Positions 12,196 through 25,736 of a stretch of 64,000 nt of DNA are shown in pieces. The stretch covers positions 178,284,240 through 178,348,239 of the forward strand of contig CM043944.1 of NCBI GenBank assembly GCA_014529385.2, written 5' to 3'. A program made the position numbers and the translations under genes. How positions within the stretch are numbered: the first letter of the stretch is position 1; every line of letters starts with the position of its first letter. The stretch is from Adiantum capillus-veneris (lineage: Eukaryota; Streptophyta; Polypodiopsida; Polypodiales; Pteridaceae). The notes under the pieces are model-generated. The model was given only the letters and a program-made list of their open reading frames with translations, did not search any database and was not told the origin of the DNA.

Positions 12196-14896
12196 TAATA
12201 CATACTTGCTTCAAGATTTAAAAAATCTTTGATGGAAAAGATGCCTTCACTCATCCTTTCCATCATGTCGCTTTCGTGCTCAACTGGGTGCTCTACTTCA
12301 TTGACCCGAAGTCCTACCCATGCTTGATGTCATCATACAATGTCACAAATTCTAGAATCCGTGATTCTAGATTCTTCTGATCCTCAATGTTCTCCATTGT
12401 GGCTACAACTTCTTTCATCTCTTCAAGACCGTACCAATCTCTGTTATATAGCCATCACTGAATAATTCCACTAGCTTGGATCCTTCTGTGCAATACTTCT
12501 TGGTAAATTGCTTGACAAGAATTTTCTTCTTAAATCTCAAGAAATCCTTGTCCGATAGATGCTGCACAATTTGAAAATTGATATTAAGTAGCCCTGCATC
12601 AAGTATGGTGGTAGATTCTCCTGGAGCAAGAGTTGTTGCGAGTACACTAGATGCATCATTTTTTCCAAAAAGGACCAAAACAGAGAAGAACTATATGGAC
12701 CCAGCATAAAACGCTTCTCTTTCATGATGTAGAACTCCAACACTCTATTGTCGAATTATGTCTTTCATATTATTCAAAGCGTTCTGCAATTGCACAAAAT
12801 CTGTCATGTTTAATAAAGCAAGAAGCACATAGTGTGCTTCTTCTGAACCTCCACTGATGGACATCATCCCATTCAAGAGATCTTTGTATCAATCCTCAGG
12901 CCAATGTGTGTTTCTCTTAAACGCCTTTGATCTGTCCAATACACAAATTCCTATGGGCATTGGGTTGCAAAGGTGACGCTCCAAGTATGAAGAACCTTCA
13001 ATATGAAGGTTTACCACATAAATCCTCCAAGGAACATTTGTTGCTTTTACTTGCTCCTTGTGTAGATTGATTGTCCACTCAACATACTTTCTTGCACTCT
13101 CTGGAAAGTCAATCTTCTTCATTCTTCGTGTTAATTGTGTCTTGATCCATATATCATAAAGCTCAATAAACTTCATATACACAACATCATTGATGTTATA
13201 CATCAAGACAAGATCCTCGCAAGTATTGCACTTTTGCATCTTCATTGAGAGAGTTAAACTCCTCAAGCAAGGCATCTTGAATGATATGATCTTGCTTGAG
13301 TTGTTTGATTCTTTCAAGAATGTCCATGATGTCTGTGTCCTTTATGCCATTTCATAACACAATTGTGCCATCTCTTATTTCTGCTTGTAGCTTCTTAACC
13401 TCTTCGTCATCCAAACCATCTAGATACCTAAATACTGTGGCACTTGGTTTCTTATTCTCTTTTTCCAATTCTACTATAATATCTAGCCATTCATTAAAGA
13501 AGGCATCAAAATAAGTCACCATGTGAGCTTGCTTTGTAATAAAGGATGGTCCAACACATATTCTAGCCATTCTTAAAAACGCCTACACAAAGAAATTAAA
13601 GAAATCAAAAATTGAATATCAAACTTGCATGGTGTCCTATGTTTCTAGTGCAAAAGATAAATGATATGGGATTAGAAATTTATCACTTACATCCCATTTA
13701 CTGCGAGATGAAGTTCCCTCCACGACACCAAGTGGTGGCCTTGCAGGACATCCGTTAAATTTCCATTGATCACGTAAGTGCTTCAATATGACAATGTATG
13801 GTTGCTTCACATACAAGGCCTTTTCTTGTTCATTTGAAATAGTAGATATAGGGATAGCAACATGTGGAGGTGGATCTACAACAATGTGGGCCTTTCGTTG
13901 AGCATACACTGCCACGAGCTCTTGTGATCTACCCCCCTTTGTCATTTCTTGAACTCTCGGCATTTTTGATGCATATATAGAGTGTTGTCCATCAAAAATC
14001 CAATACCTATAGTCTTTTAGCTTGCCTTCTTCAATCTCTAATGGCGTCATTGGGATTCCTGTCCTTTGACCACAATTCTTCACAGGCATCAAATATGCAC
14101 ATGATGAAGGTCTATTTGCACTTGCAGCAAAGAGAAGCATGCAATTATTTAGCTGCTCCTCATCAAGTTGGCGAGAATTATAATGATTAGGAGCAAGAAA
14201 ACAATTTGTCACTAGAATTTCATACTCTGTATACTTGAACGAAAAATATGCTGAATATTTCTCCAGGCCTTCAGTATCGCTTTTCTTTGCCTTTTGAACC
14301 TCTTTCTCTACACGATCAGGCTCCACAAACCTTAAGTGAGGTTGGTTGCTTGTACCCTCTTGTGAAGCATCTAGATTTGACTCATCCACCACTTTGGACC
14401 CTGCAGAAATATGAGCCTTGGCCCTCTTTGCTTTTGGATGAGAAGATTTTGGCCTTGGGCTCTTGGTGGAGGGCTTCTTATTCTTCACACTTTGGACAAT
14501 GGAGTCATGCAGAGTGTCTGCAGTCACCTATGTAGGATTCATGTATGCATTCCAACCTCTAGAGAACATAGTCACCTCTTTATCTTTTACCATGCATTGA
14601 GCAAAACATGCTTTTGGAGATAGGCAATACTCTATATTCCCTGGAACTTGAATGTTAATGAACTCAATGCTAGGATACCCTTCAACGGTTGATACAGCTA
14701 CTGCAACTACTTGGCCTAGATCCTCAAATACATTGTTATCTTATTCTGATGCAAGAAACAAATGTACTTTATGATATTGAGCACCTTGTAGTCCATAAAT
14801 ATCGAGGTACCATGGACGAGGATCATTGGTAGCAAGGTCAATGTTGATTGGACTGGTAGTTACTTTTCTCTTATTTGAGGTCCTCACTTGAAACAT
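12196..14896 (-). pseudogene. Broken gene with a D-G-Q-H motif (ParB/DGQHR-like?), one intron
   Basis: I start it at ATG 14896, just after a TTTTTCAG acceptor-like site. The frame runs to a GT-AG intron at 13690-13583 (donor GTAAGT, acceptor TTTGTGTAG), which joins two exons in phase 0. The product would be roughly 850 residues. It has an N-terminal conserved-looking stretch, a basic Lys/Pro/Ser linker, a central region with YWIFDGQHSIYA (about 13985-14010) and C-terminal helical, acidic stretches. The DGQH word resembles the DGQHR/ParB-like fold, but I cannot name the family. In-frame stops occur at 14741, 14528, 13352, 12889, 12745 and 12691, and the frame shifts near 13215, 12430 and 12300; the last readable frame ends at 12196. 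It is flanked on the left by the inverted array and on the right by the forward array. Confidence 0.6.
13583..13690 (-). other. Intron of the D-G-Q-H pseudogene
   Basis: 108-bp intron: GTAAGT after codon GAT at the 5' side, a pyrimidine-rich stretch and TTTGTGTAG at the 3' side. Removing it keeps the frame open across the junction (phase 0). This shows the locus descends from a spliced eukaryotic gene, not a processed copy. Confidence 0.7.
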
Positions 14897-14944
14897 TTTT
14901 ACCCTGAAAAACATGTCATAAATATGTACTTAATCTAATTTTGA

Positions 14945-17900
14945 GGAAAGAACATAAAAGTACACTTTTCTAGGAAAAGAAAGATAGAAAATATAGAATA
15001 AATGAGTTTAGATTGGACAAGTGGTCAATCTAAGTGCATATATACTTATATAAGAACATACACATGAGTATGAAATAACATACAAGCATGATTTTCTTGA
15101 GAAGTATAGATAGAAGATATAGAAAAAATGAGTATAGACTGGACGAGTGGTCAATCTTTGTAGATAAATACAGATACAACAACATACAAACATCACTTGA
15201 CCTAGAATGGACAGGTGGTCAATGTAGACAACACATCTGACTATAAAGATAAAAAATGAACTTACATTGGACATATGATCAATCTATGTGTATATCTACA
15301 CATATAACATCATACAACCATCACTTGATCTAGAATGGACATGTGGTCAATCTAGACAACACATGTGCCTATTAAACAACATGGTTATGCAAGTCTTTCT
15401 TAGAGAAGGGCACATTCACATATGACCATCACTTGAGCTAAAATAGAGAAATGACCAATATAAAGTGCATATATGCTTAACAAAGTACATTCCATCATAA
15501 CTTAGCATGGAATGGACAGATGACTAAGATATTCAATACACATGAATATAAAGAACATACAAGCACACTTTACTAGGAAAAGAAAGATATAAAAGAAGAA
15601 ATGAGTCTAGATTGGACAAGTGGTCAATCTAGGTGCAAATATACCTATGTAAGAACATACACATGTGTATGAAATAACATACAAGCATGGTTTCCTTGGG
15701 AAAGAAAGATAGAAGATATATAAAAAATGAGTGTGGATTGGACAGGTGGTCAATCTTTGTAGAGAAATACATATACAACAACATACGACCATCACTTGAC
15801 CTAGAATGGACACGAGGTCAATGTAGACACACATCTAACTATAAAGATAAAAAAATGAACCTAGATTGGACATGTGGTCAATCTATGTGTATCTACACAT
15901 GTAACATCATACGACCACCACTTGACCTACAATGGAGAGATGCTTGAATTTAAACAACACATGTGCCTATTAAAGAACATCGTTATGCATGTCTTTCCTA
16001 GAAAAGAGCACATTCACATATGACCATCATGTGAGCTAGAATGGACAGATGGCCAATCTAAAGTGCACATATGCTTAACAAAGTAGATTCCACCATAACC
16101 TACTGTGTAGTGGACAGATGACTAGGATATTCAATACACATGAATATGGAAGAACATACAAGCACACTTTCCTAGGAAAAGAAAGATAGAAAATATAGAA
16201 AAAATGAGCATTGATTGGACAAGTCGTCAATTTAGGTGCAAATATACCTATGTAAGAACATAGACTTGTGTATGAAATAACATACAAGCATGCTTTCCTT
16301 GGGAAAGAAAGATAGAAGATATAGAAAAAATGAGTCTCAATTGGACAGGTGGTCAATCCAGGTGCAAATATACCTATGTAAAAACATACACATGTGTATG
16401 AAATAACATACAAGCATGCTTTCATTGGGAAAGAAAGATAGAAGATATAGAAAAAATGAGTCTTGATTGGACAGGTCGTCAGTCTATGTGGAGATATGCA
16501 CAAACAACAACATATGACCATCACTTGACCTAGAATGGAGAGGTGATCAATGTAGACAATACATCCAACTATAAACATAAAAAATGAACCTAGATTGGAG
16601 ATGTGGTCAATCTATGTGTATATCTACACATGTAACATTATATGACCATCACTTGACCTAGAATGGACAGGTGGTCAATCTAAATAATACATGTGCCTAT
16701 TAAAAAACATGGTTATGCACGTCTTTCCTAGAGAAGAGCTCAATCACATAAGCCCATCACTTGAGTTAGAATGGACAGATGGCCAATCTAAAGTGCACAT
16801 ATGCTTAACAGAGTACATTCCACCATAACCTAGCATGGAATGGACAGATGACTAAGATATTCAATACACATGAATATGAAAGAACATACAAGCACACTTT
16901 TCTAGGAAAAGAAAGATAGAAAATATAGAAAAAATGAGTTTAGATTGGACAAGTGGTCAATCTAAGTGCATATTTACTTAATAAGAACATACACATGTGT
17001 ATGAAATAACATACAAGCATGCTTTCCTTGGGAAATATATAGAGAAGATATAGAAAAAATGAGTCTAGACTGGATAAGTGGCCAATCTTTGTAGAGAAAT
17101 ACAGATACAACAACATACGACCATCACTTGACCTAGAATGGACAGGTGGTCAATGTAGACAACACATCTGACTATAAAGATAAATTATGAACATAGATTA
17201 GACATTATGACCATCACATGAGCTAAAATGGACAGATGGCCAATCTAAAGTGCACATATGATTAACAAAGTACGTTCCATTATAACCTAGCCTGGAATGG
17301 ACAGATGACTAAGATATTCAATACACATGAATATGCAAGAACATACAAGCACACTTTTCTAGAAAAAGAAAGATAATATAGAAAAAATGAGTTTAGATTG
17401 GACAAGTGGTCAATCTAGGTGCATACATACTTATGTAAGAACATACACATGTGTATGAAATAACATACAAGCATGCTTTCATTGGGAAAGAAAGATAGAA
17501 GATATAGAAAAAATGAGTCTTGATTGGACAGGTGGTCAATCTATGTGGAGATATGCACATACAACAACATATGGCCATCACTTGACCTAGAATGGACAGG
17601 TGGTCAATGTAGACAATACATCGAACGATAAACATAAAAAATGAACCTAGATTGGAGATGTGGTCAATATATGTGTATATCTACACATGTAACATTATAT
17701 GACCATCACTTGACCTAGAATGAATATGTGGTCAATCTAAATAATACATGTGTCTATTAAAAAACATGGTTATGCAAGTCTTTCTTAGAGAAGAGCACAA
17801 TCACATATGCCCATCACTTGAGTTAGAATGGACAGATGGCCAATCTAAAGTGCACATATGCTTAACAGAGTACATTCCACCGTAACCTAGCATGGAATGG

Positions 17901-20900
17901 ACATATGACTAAGATAGTCAATACACGTGAATATGAAAGAACATACAAGCACACTTTTCTAGGAAAAGAAAGATAGAAAATATAGACAAAATGAGTCTAG
18001 ATTGGACAAGTGTTCAATCTAAGTGCATGTATACTTATATAAGAACATACACATGTGTATGAAATAATATACAAGCATGCTTTCCTTGCGAAAAATAGAT
18101 AGAAGATATAGAAACAAATGAGTCTGGACTGGACAAGTGGTCAATCTTTGTAGAGAAATACAGATACAACAACATACGATAATCATTTGACTTAGAATGG
18201 ACAGGTGGTCAATGTAGACAACACATCTGACTATAAAGATAAAAAATGAACTTAGATTGGACATTATGACCATCACATGAGCTAGAATGGACAGATGGCC
18301 AATCTAAACTGCACATATGATTAACAAAGTACGTTCCACCATAACCTAGCCTGAAAAAGAGCACATTCACATATGACCATCACATAAGCTAGAATGGACA
18401 GATGGCCAATCTAAATTGACATAGGCTTAACAAAGTACATTCCACCATAACCTATCCTGGAATGGACAGATGACTAAGATATTCAATACACATGAATATG
18501 AAACAACATATAAGCACACTTTTCTAGGAAAAAAGATTGAAAATATAGAAAAAATGAGTCTAGATTGGACAAGTGGTCAATCTAGGTGCATATATACTTA
18601 TGTAAGAACATACACATGTGTATGAAATATCATACAAGCATGCTTTCCTTGGGAAATATAGATAGAATACATAGGAAAAATGAGTCTGGATTAAACAGGT
18701 GGTTAATCTTTGTACAGAAATACAGATACAACAACATACGACTATCATTTGACCTAGAATGGACAGGTGGTCAATGTAGACAACACATGTGACTATAAAG
18801 ATAAAGAATGAACTTAGATTGGACATGTGGTCAATCTATGTGTATATCTACATATGTAACATCATACGACCATCACTTGACCTAGAATGGACAGGTGGTC
18901 AATCTAGACAACCCATGTGCCTAGAAAAGAACATGGTTATGCATGTGTTTACTAGAAAAGAGCACATTCACATATGACCATCACTTGAGCTAAAATGGAC
19001 AGATGGCCAATCTAAAGTGACATATGCTTAACAAAGTACATTCCACCATAACCTAGCCTGGAATGGACAGATGACTAAGATATTCAATACACATGAATAT
19101 GAAAGAACATACAAGCACACTTTTCTAGGAAACGAAAGATAGAAAATATAGAAAAAATGAGTCTAGATTGGACAAGTGGTCAATCTAGGTGCATATATAC
19201 TTATGTAAGAATATACACATGTGTATGAAATATCATACAAGCATGCTTTCCTTGGGAAAGATAGATAGAAGATATAGGAAAAATGAGTCTCGATTAAACA
19301 GGTGGTCAATTTATGTAGAGAAATACAGATACAACAACATACGACCATCATTTGACCGAGAATGGACATGTGGTCAATGTACACAACACATCTGACTATA
19401 AAGATAAAGAATAAACCTAAATTGGACATGTGGTCAATCTATGTGTATATCTACACATGTAACATCATAAGACCATCACTTGACCTAGAATGGACAGGTG
19501 GTCAATCTAGACAACCCATGTGCCTAGAAAAGAACATGGTTATGCATGTGTTTACTAGAAAAGAGCACATTCACATATGACCATCACTTGAGCTAAAATG
19601 GACAGATGGCCAATCTAAAGTGACATATGCTTAACAAAGTACATTCCACCATAACCTAGCCTGGAATGGACAGATGACTAAGATATTCAATACACATGAA
19701 TATGAAAGAACATACAAGCACACTTTTCTAGGAAAAGAAAGATAGAAAATATAGAAAAAATGAGTCTAGATTGGACAAGTGGTCAATCTAGGTGCATATA
19801 TACTTATGTAAGAACATACACATGTGTATGAAATATCGTACAAGCATGCTTTCTTTGGGAAAGATAGATAGAAGATATAGGAAAAATGAGTTTGGATTAA
19901 ACAGGTGGTCAATCTTTGTAGAGAAATACATATACAACAACATACGGCCATCATTTGACCTTGAATGGACAGGTGGTCAATGTAGACAACACATCTGACT
20001 ATAAAGATAAAGAATGAACCTAGAATGGACATGTGGTTAATCTATGTGTATATCTACACATGTAACATCATACGACCATCACTTGACCTAGAATGGATAG
20101 GTGGTCAATCTAGACAACACATGTGCCTAGTAAAGAACATGGTTATGCATGTCTAATTAGAAAAGAGCACATTCACATATGACCATCACTTGAGCTAGAA
20201 TGGACAGATGGCCAATCTAAAGTTACATATGCTTAACAAAGTACATTCCACCATAACCTAGCCTAGAATGGACATGTGACTAAGATATTCAATACACATG
20301 AATATGAAAGAACATACAAGCACACTTTTCTAGGAAAATAAAGATAGAAAATATAGAAACAATGTGTCTAGATTGGACAAGTGGTCAATCTACGTGCATA
20401 TATACTTATGTAAGAACATACACATGTGTATGAAATATCATACGAGCATGCTTTCCTTGAGAAAGATAGATAGAAGACATAGGAAAAATGAGGTGTGGAT
20501 TGGACAGGTGATCAATCTTTGTAGAGAAATACATATATAATAACATACAACCATCATTTGACCTAGAATGGACAGGTGGTCAATGTAGACAACACATTTG
20601 ACTATAAAGATACAAAATGAACCTAGATTGGACATATGAAACATCATACGATCCTCACTTGACCTAGAATGGGCAGTGGTCAATCTAGACAACACATGTG
20701 CCTAGTAAAGAACATGGTTATGCATGCGTTTAGTAGAAAAGAGCACATTCACATATGACCATCACTTGAGCTAGAATGGACAGATGGCCAATCTAAAGTG
20801 ACATATACTTAACAAAGTACATTTCACCATAACCTAGCGTAGAATGGACATATGACCAAGATATTCAATAGACATGAATATGAAAAAACATACAAGAACA

Positions 20901-21965
20901 CTTTTCTAGGGAAATAAAGATAGAAAATATAGAAAAAATGAGTCTAGATTGGACAAGTGGTCAATCTAGGTGCATATATACTTATGTAAGAACATACACA
21001 TGTGTATGAAATAGCATACAAGTGATGGTTTCCTTGGGAAATAAAGATAGAAGATACAAAAGAAACGAGTCTGGATTGGACAGGTGGACAATCTCCATAG
21101 ATAAATTCACATACAACAACACATGACCAGGACTTAATCTAGAATGGACAGGTGGGTAATCTAGACAACACATTTGACCATAAAGTGAAACATGAACTTG
21201 TATTGGACATGTGGTTCGTCTATGTGTAGATATACACATGTAACAGCATACAACCATCACTTGACCTAGAATGGACAGGTGGTCAATCTAGAAAACACAT
21301 GTGCTTGTTAAAGAACATGGTTATGCATGTGTTTACTAGAAAAGAGAACATTCACATATGACCATCACTTGAGCTAGAATGGACAGGTGGCCAATCTAAT
21401 GCACAGATGCTTAACAAAGTAAATTCCACCATAACCTACTGTGGAATGGTTATGCATGTGTTTACTAGAAAAGAGCATATTTACATATGACCATCACTTG
21501 AGCTAGAATGGACAGGTGGCCAATCTAATGCACACATGCTTAACAAAGTACATTCCACCATAACCTACCATGGAATGGACAGAGGACTAAGATATTTAAT
21601 ACACATGATTATGAAAGAACATATAAGCACAATGAGTCTGGATTGGACAAGTGGTCAATCTCTGTAGAGAAATACACATACAACAATATACGACCAACAC
21701 TTGACCTAGAATGGATAGGTGGTCAATGTAGACAAAACATTCATATATAAAGATAAAAAATGAGCCTAGATTGGACATGTTGTCAATCTATGTGTATATA
21801 TTCACATGTAACATCATAAGACCATCACTTGACCTAGAATGGACAGGTGGTCAATCTAAAAAACACATGTGCCTATTGAAGGACATGATTATGCATGTCT
21901 TTCCTAGAAAAGAGCACATTCACATGTGACCATCACTTGACATAGAATGGTCAATTATAAAATAC
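14945..21965 (+). repeat. Higher-order satellite array, ~603-bp period, ~7 cores per unit
   Basis: Every unit contains about seven cores (arms near TCTAGATTG and CAATCTAGA) at spacings of 58-122 bp. Using the landmark TGAGTCTAGATTGGACAAG, unit starts are 15003, 15602, 16205, 16935, 17388, 17992, 18555, 19158, 19761, 20363, 20939 and about 21630. Intervals are 599, 603, 730, 453, 604, 563, 603, 603, 602, 576 and about 691. Some units therefore gained or lost subunits, and the three at 18555-20363 are the most regular. Similar open frames of about 88 codons recur once per unit on the minus strand; these are a consequence of the repeat, not genes. Confidence 0.9.
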
Positions 21966-22052
21966 CTTAAATACACATATTGAAATCACCTATTTATAAG
22001 GAACAAATGCCAATGCAGGTATACCAAGAGGACCCTATTACAACCCATCTAT

Positions 22053-22846
22053 CCTAGAATGGACGACGGTCAATCTAGTGTGCACATGTTATTGGACATA
22101 TGCAGTATAGATTGTCCACTTCCCCATGTCTAGCCTATTGGAAGGCCATTATTGCAAGGACAATGCACCTGAAGAGATAGCATTTCAACTACACGTATTG
22201 AAATTCAAATTTTCCTCCAAAGTTCAAATTTCAAATTTTCCTCCAAAAGTCAAATATTGGTCAATTTGAATTTAAACCAAGAAACCCCTATCTCCTTCTC
22301 TCTTCCCCCCAAAGGAGCCTATGTTGTCACTCTCACTCTATGTCTCCCTCTGTTTCTTCCTCTAGAATCCTAGAATGGACGAGTGGTCAATCTAGTGTGC
22401 ACATGTTATTGGACATATGCAGTATAGATTGTTTAGTTCCCCATGTCTAGCCTATTGGAAGGCCATTATTGGAAGGGACAATGCACCCGAAGAGATAGCA
22501 TTTTAACTACACGTTTTTAAATTTGAATTTTCCTACAAAGTTCAAATTTCCCTCCAAAATTAAAATATTGGCCAATTTCAATTTAAAACCAAGAAACCCC
22601 TATCTCCTTCTCTCTTCCCCCCAAAGGAGCCTATATTGTCACTCTCCCTCTGTGTCTCCCTCTCCTTCTTCCTCTAGATATCATAGAATGGATGAGTGTC
22701 AATCTAGTGTGCACATGTTATTGGACATATGCAGTGTAGATTGTTTACTTCTCTATGTCTAGCCTATTGGAAGGCCATTATTGCAAGAAACAATGCACCC
22801 TAAGAGAAGATAGCATTCAACCTACATGTATTTAAATTCAAATTTC
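22053..22846 (+). repeat. ~313-bp tandem units, first part
   Basis: Units begin with a core (CCTAGAATGGACGA, then GTCAATCTAG) at 22053, 22369 and 22682, giving periods of 316 and 313 bp. Each continues with GTGTGCACATGTTATTGG, TCTAGCCTATTGGAAGGCC, AT-rich AAATTTGAATTT words and a pyrimidine-rich end (CTCCTTCTCTCTTCC). The third unit is interrupted at 22846 by an LTR-like insertion and resumes at 26840. Confidence 0.85.
22842..22846. repeat. Target site duplication, left copy (ATTTC)
   Basis: ATTTC immediately before TGTAAGG matches ATTTC immediately after CTTACA at 26840-26844. Five bases is the usual length for LTR retrotransposon integration. Confidence 0.8.
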
Positions 22847-23330
22847 TGTAAGGTTTCCAGTTTCTGAAACCTTAAAGGTTGTATAAAGCTTAATCAAACT
22901 GATATGCTTATTGAAAAAGCAATGTAGAATTGTCCGACCATGGAAAATATTGGTATTTTTGGAATCTTAAGCACAGCAAACCCCGGTCTAGAAATTTTCA
23001 GAATCTGATTCCGATATAAACGGGAACAGTTACGGGACCTCGAAGATTACCATAGAAATTTAATTAATAACAAAAATTGGATGGTTTCATTTTAATCATT
23101 AGCAAAGACTTCTTTACACTAAGGTTCTAGAGTTAAATAGGAAATTCCATATTTCATCATGAAAAATCTGCAAAAATCAAACAGGCAAGTTCTGGAAGGT
23201 ATGGGGTGAGTGTGGAAGCTGTGGAAACTTGCTAGGGGTAGTGATGGAAAAAAAATGCGCCATTTTCAAGCTGGGAGGCTGCTTGGACAAGGAGAAAGCT
23301 GCCAAAAGCTGCCAGATGCCCAGAAAAAGC

Positions 23331-23338
23331 TATAAATA
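23331..23338 (+). promoter_or_regulatory. TATA box of the LTR-like insertion
   Basis: TATAAATA lies about 485 bp inside the element and is followed by GCTACTCTCTCTCTC about 45 bp later, the usual look of an LTR promoter and start region. Confidence 0.6.
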
Positions 23339-23759
23339 GGACCATTCTCTTCATATTTTGACAGACTCGGAGCCTTGCTACTCTCTCTCTCATTTAGAGA
23401 GAACACTACGCAAAAATCATTAGAGATTAATCTCTAATTGATTAACTATAACGGTAAATAGCCTAATCCTTTTTAATTAGCGAGGTTAGATTAAGATAAA
23501 TTGTTAATAAATCAAAGATTAGGCCTATATATGCTTCTTAAACCTCTTTAAATTAATAAATCTCTGATATAATTATTATAATTAATCATAGTAATACTAA
23601 GCTAATTATTTATCCTCTCATATTAGGACTGAAATTAGCCAATTTAACCATGAATTAATGATAAAAATATTAATTAGGATTATATTAAGTTGAATTATTT
23701 ATCAGTGATATATTACACATTTATTAATTTAAAGAAATTATCCTATAGTTTTTTGAGAA

Positions 23760-24905
23760 GTTTTCCTAATTAATTAGGCCTAATTACTCTATTTTTTGAA
23801 CAATTTTAATAGGGGAAATTAGTAAATGGAATTCAAATGCTTCCATATAATTACTAGTGGTTAATTAGGTGTTCAAGAACCCGTGATAATTAGGATAAGT
23901 TCAGAAAGTTAATTTAGCTAATTATTTTAGCTAAAATACCCTATTTTTTGAACAATTTTAATAGGGGAAATTAGTAAACGGAATTCAAATGCTTCCATAT
24001 AATTATCAATGGTTAACTAAGTGTTCAAGAATCTGTGATAATTAGGATAAGTTCATAAAGTTAATTTAGCTAATTATTTTAGATAAACTACCCTGTTTTT
24101 TGAGACATTTTAATAGGGAAAGTTAGTAAATGGAATTCAAATGCTTCCATATAATTATTAGAGGTTAATAAAGTATTCAAGTACTTGTGATAATTAGGAA
24201 AAGTTCAAAAAGTTAATTTAGCTAATTACTTTAACTAAAAAACTCTATTTTTTGAGAAATGTTAATAGGGGAAATTAGTAAATGGAATTTAAACACTTCC
24301 ATATAGTTATCAGTGGTTAATTAGGTGTTCAAGAACACATGATAATTAAGAGAAGTTCAAAAAATTAAATTAGCTAATTACTTTAGCTAAATTACCCTTT
24401 TTTAAAGTAATTTTAATAGGGGAAATTAGTAAATTGAATTCAAATGCTTTCATATAATTATCAGTGTTTAATTACGTGTTCAAGTACATGTGATAATTAG
24501 GAGAAGTTCAGAAAGTTAATTTAGATAATTACTTTAGCTATAATACTCTATTTTTTGAGCAATTTTAATAGGGAAAATTAGTAAATGGAATTCAACTGCT
24601 TCCATATAATTATCAGTGGTTAATTCGGTGTTCAAGAACCTGTGATAATTAGGATAAGTTCAAGAAATTAGTTTAACTAATTATCTTAGTGAAATTACAT
24701 TGTTTTCAGGGGTAATTAAAGGGGGAAATTAGTAAATCATGTGCTATAATTACATGCTATTTTTAAGAGCTGTATTATAGGGTAAAGAGGTTGTGATAAT
24801 TATTCCAAGGTTAGAAAAGTAGTATAGATATATATCCAAGTCAAATTATATTGTTTCTAGCTAAAAAGTAACGGGGGAAATTAGTCAATCATGTGCTATA
24901 ATTAC
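23760..24905 (+). repeat. 152-bp tandem repeat, about 8 copies
   Basis: The landmark AGGGGAAATTAGTAAA recurs at 23811, 23963, 24115, 24267, 24418, 24570, about 24720 and about 24871: intervals of 150-152 bp throughout. Units also share TGGAATTCAAATGCTTCC and GTGATAATTAGGA. The last two are the most diverged. The array lies downstream of the predicted start site, so it would be transcribed. Confidence 0.9.
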
Positions 24906-25574
24906 ATGCTATTTTATAGAGCTGTATAATAGGGTAAAAAGGCCGTGATAATTATACCAAGGTTAGAAAAATAGTATAGACATTTATCTAAGTCAAATTA
25001 TCCAAATTTTAGCTGAAAATTGAAGTTGAAAATTAAATAATTAAGTTAGAAAATGATAAGATAATTACCATAGGTCGAAATTATCCTTATCTACTTGTGG
25101 TGATTATACCATAGTTAAGTGGTGAGGTTAGAAAATTATAATTGACCAAAAGTTCTATTTTTAGCGATTGATTAATTAAAATAAATAGACCTTGCGGTCA
25201 AAAGTTTTTAGGAAAACTATAGTAAGTGTAAACCTATGATATCAAGTTGAGGAAGTGAAATATTTAAGAGAAATTAGATACAATAAATATTAAGCCCAAA
25301 TAAAGTAGATTATTAGCTTAAAAGTTGATGGGAAAATTAGGAAAAAGATATAGAAAGTCATAAGAAAGTTAGGAGAGCTTAGAAAACCCTTAGGGAAGCG
25401 TTGGAAAAAGTTATCATGCCTATATAGATAAATAAGAAATTACTAGGTCAATAATTTATCAACTAAGACTATAAATTTAACCTTGGATGGGTTACGGTTG
25501 AATACAAAGGTTAAGTCTAGATTTTGAATTATTTACCTAATGATTAGACGACCTTTTTATAAGGAAAAGAATTT

Positions 25575-25736
25575 ATGGCACCAAAAAGAACCCGAGCAAA
25601 TCCTACATCTGATGATGAGGACGTAGTTCCAAAACGAACTAGAGCATCGCACGACGACGAAGCCGGGCCTAGTAGTAGGCCTACGGAGGAGAGTCTTCAG
25701 GCACCAGCGCAGAAGCAGATGGCCAATCAATCCTAG
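25575..25736 (+). CDS. Short basic/acidic gag-like open frame
   Basis: 53 codons from ATG to TAG. The product begins MAPKRTRANPTSDDED and has a second PKRTRAS word, nuclear-localisation-like basic clusters alternating with acidic stretches, followed by a Ser/Pro-rich tail. The stop overlaps a possible splice donor (TAG then GTGGGT). Such starts occur in gag proteins of plant Ty3/gypsy elements, but the frame is short and I recognise no domain. Confidence 0.4.
   Translation: MAPKRTRANPTSDDEDVVPKRTRASHDDEAGPSSRPTEESLQAPAQKQMANQS

Noticed and set aside
15008-20032. Repeated minus-strand open frames of about 88 codons, one per 603-bp unit
   Set aside because: They recur only because the satellite unit recurs. 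Their sequences are Tyr/Ile/Cys-rich translations of the repeat, with varied starts and no domain.
14945-21965. CRISPR-like array
   Set aside because: Repeats and spacers are both related across units, core spacing varies from 58 to 122 bp, there are no cas genes, and the context is plant nuclear DNA.
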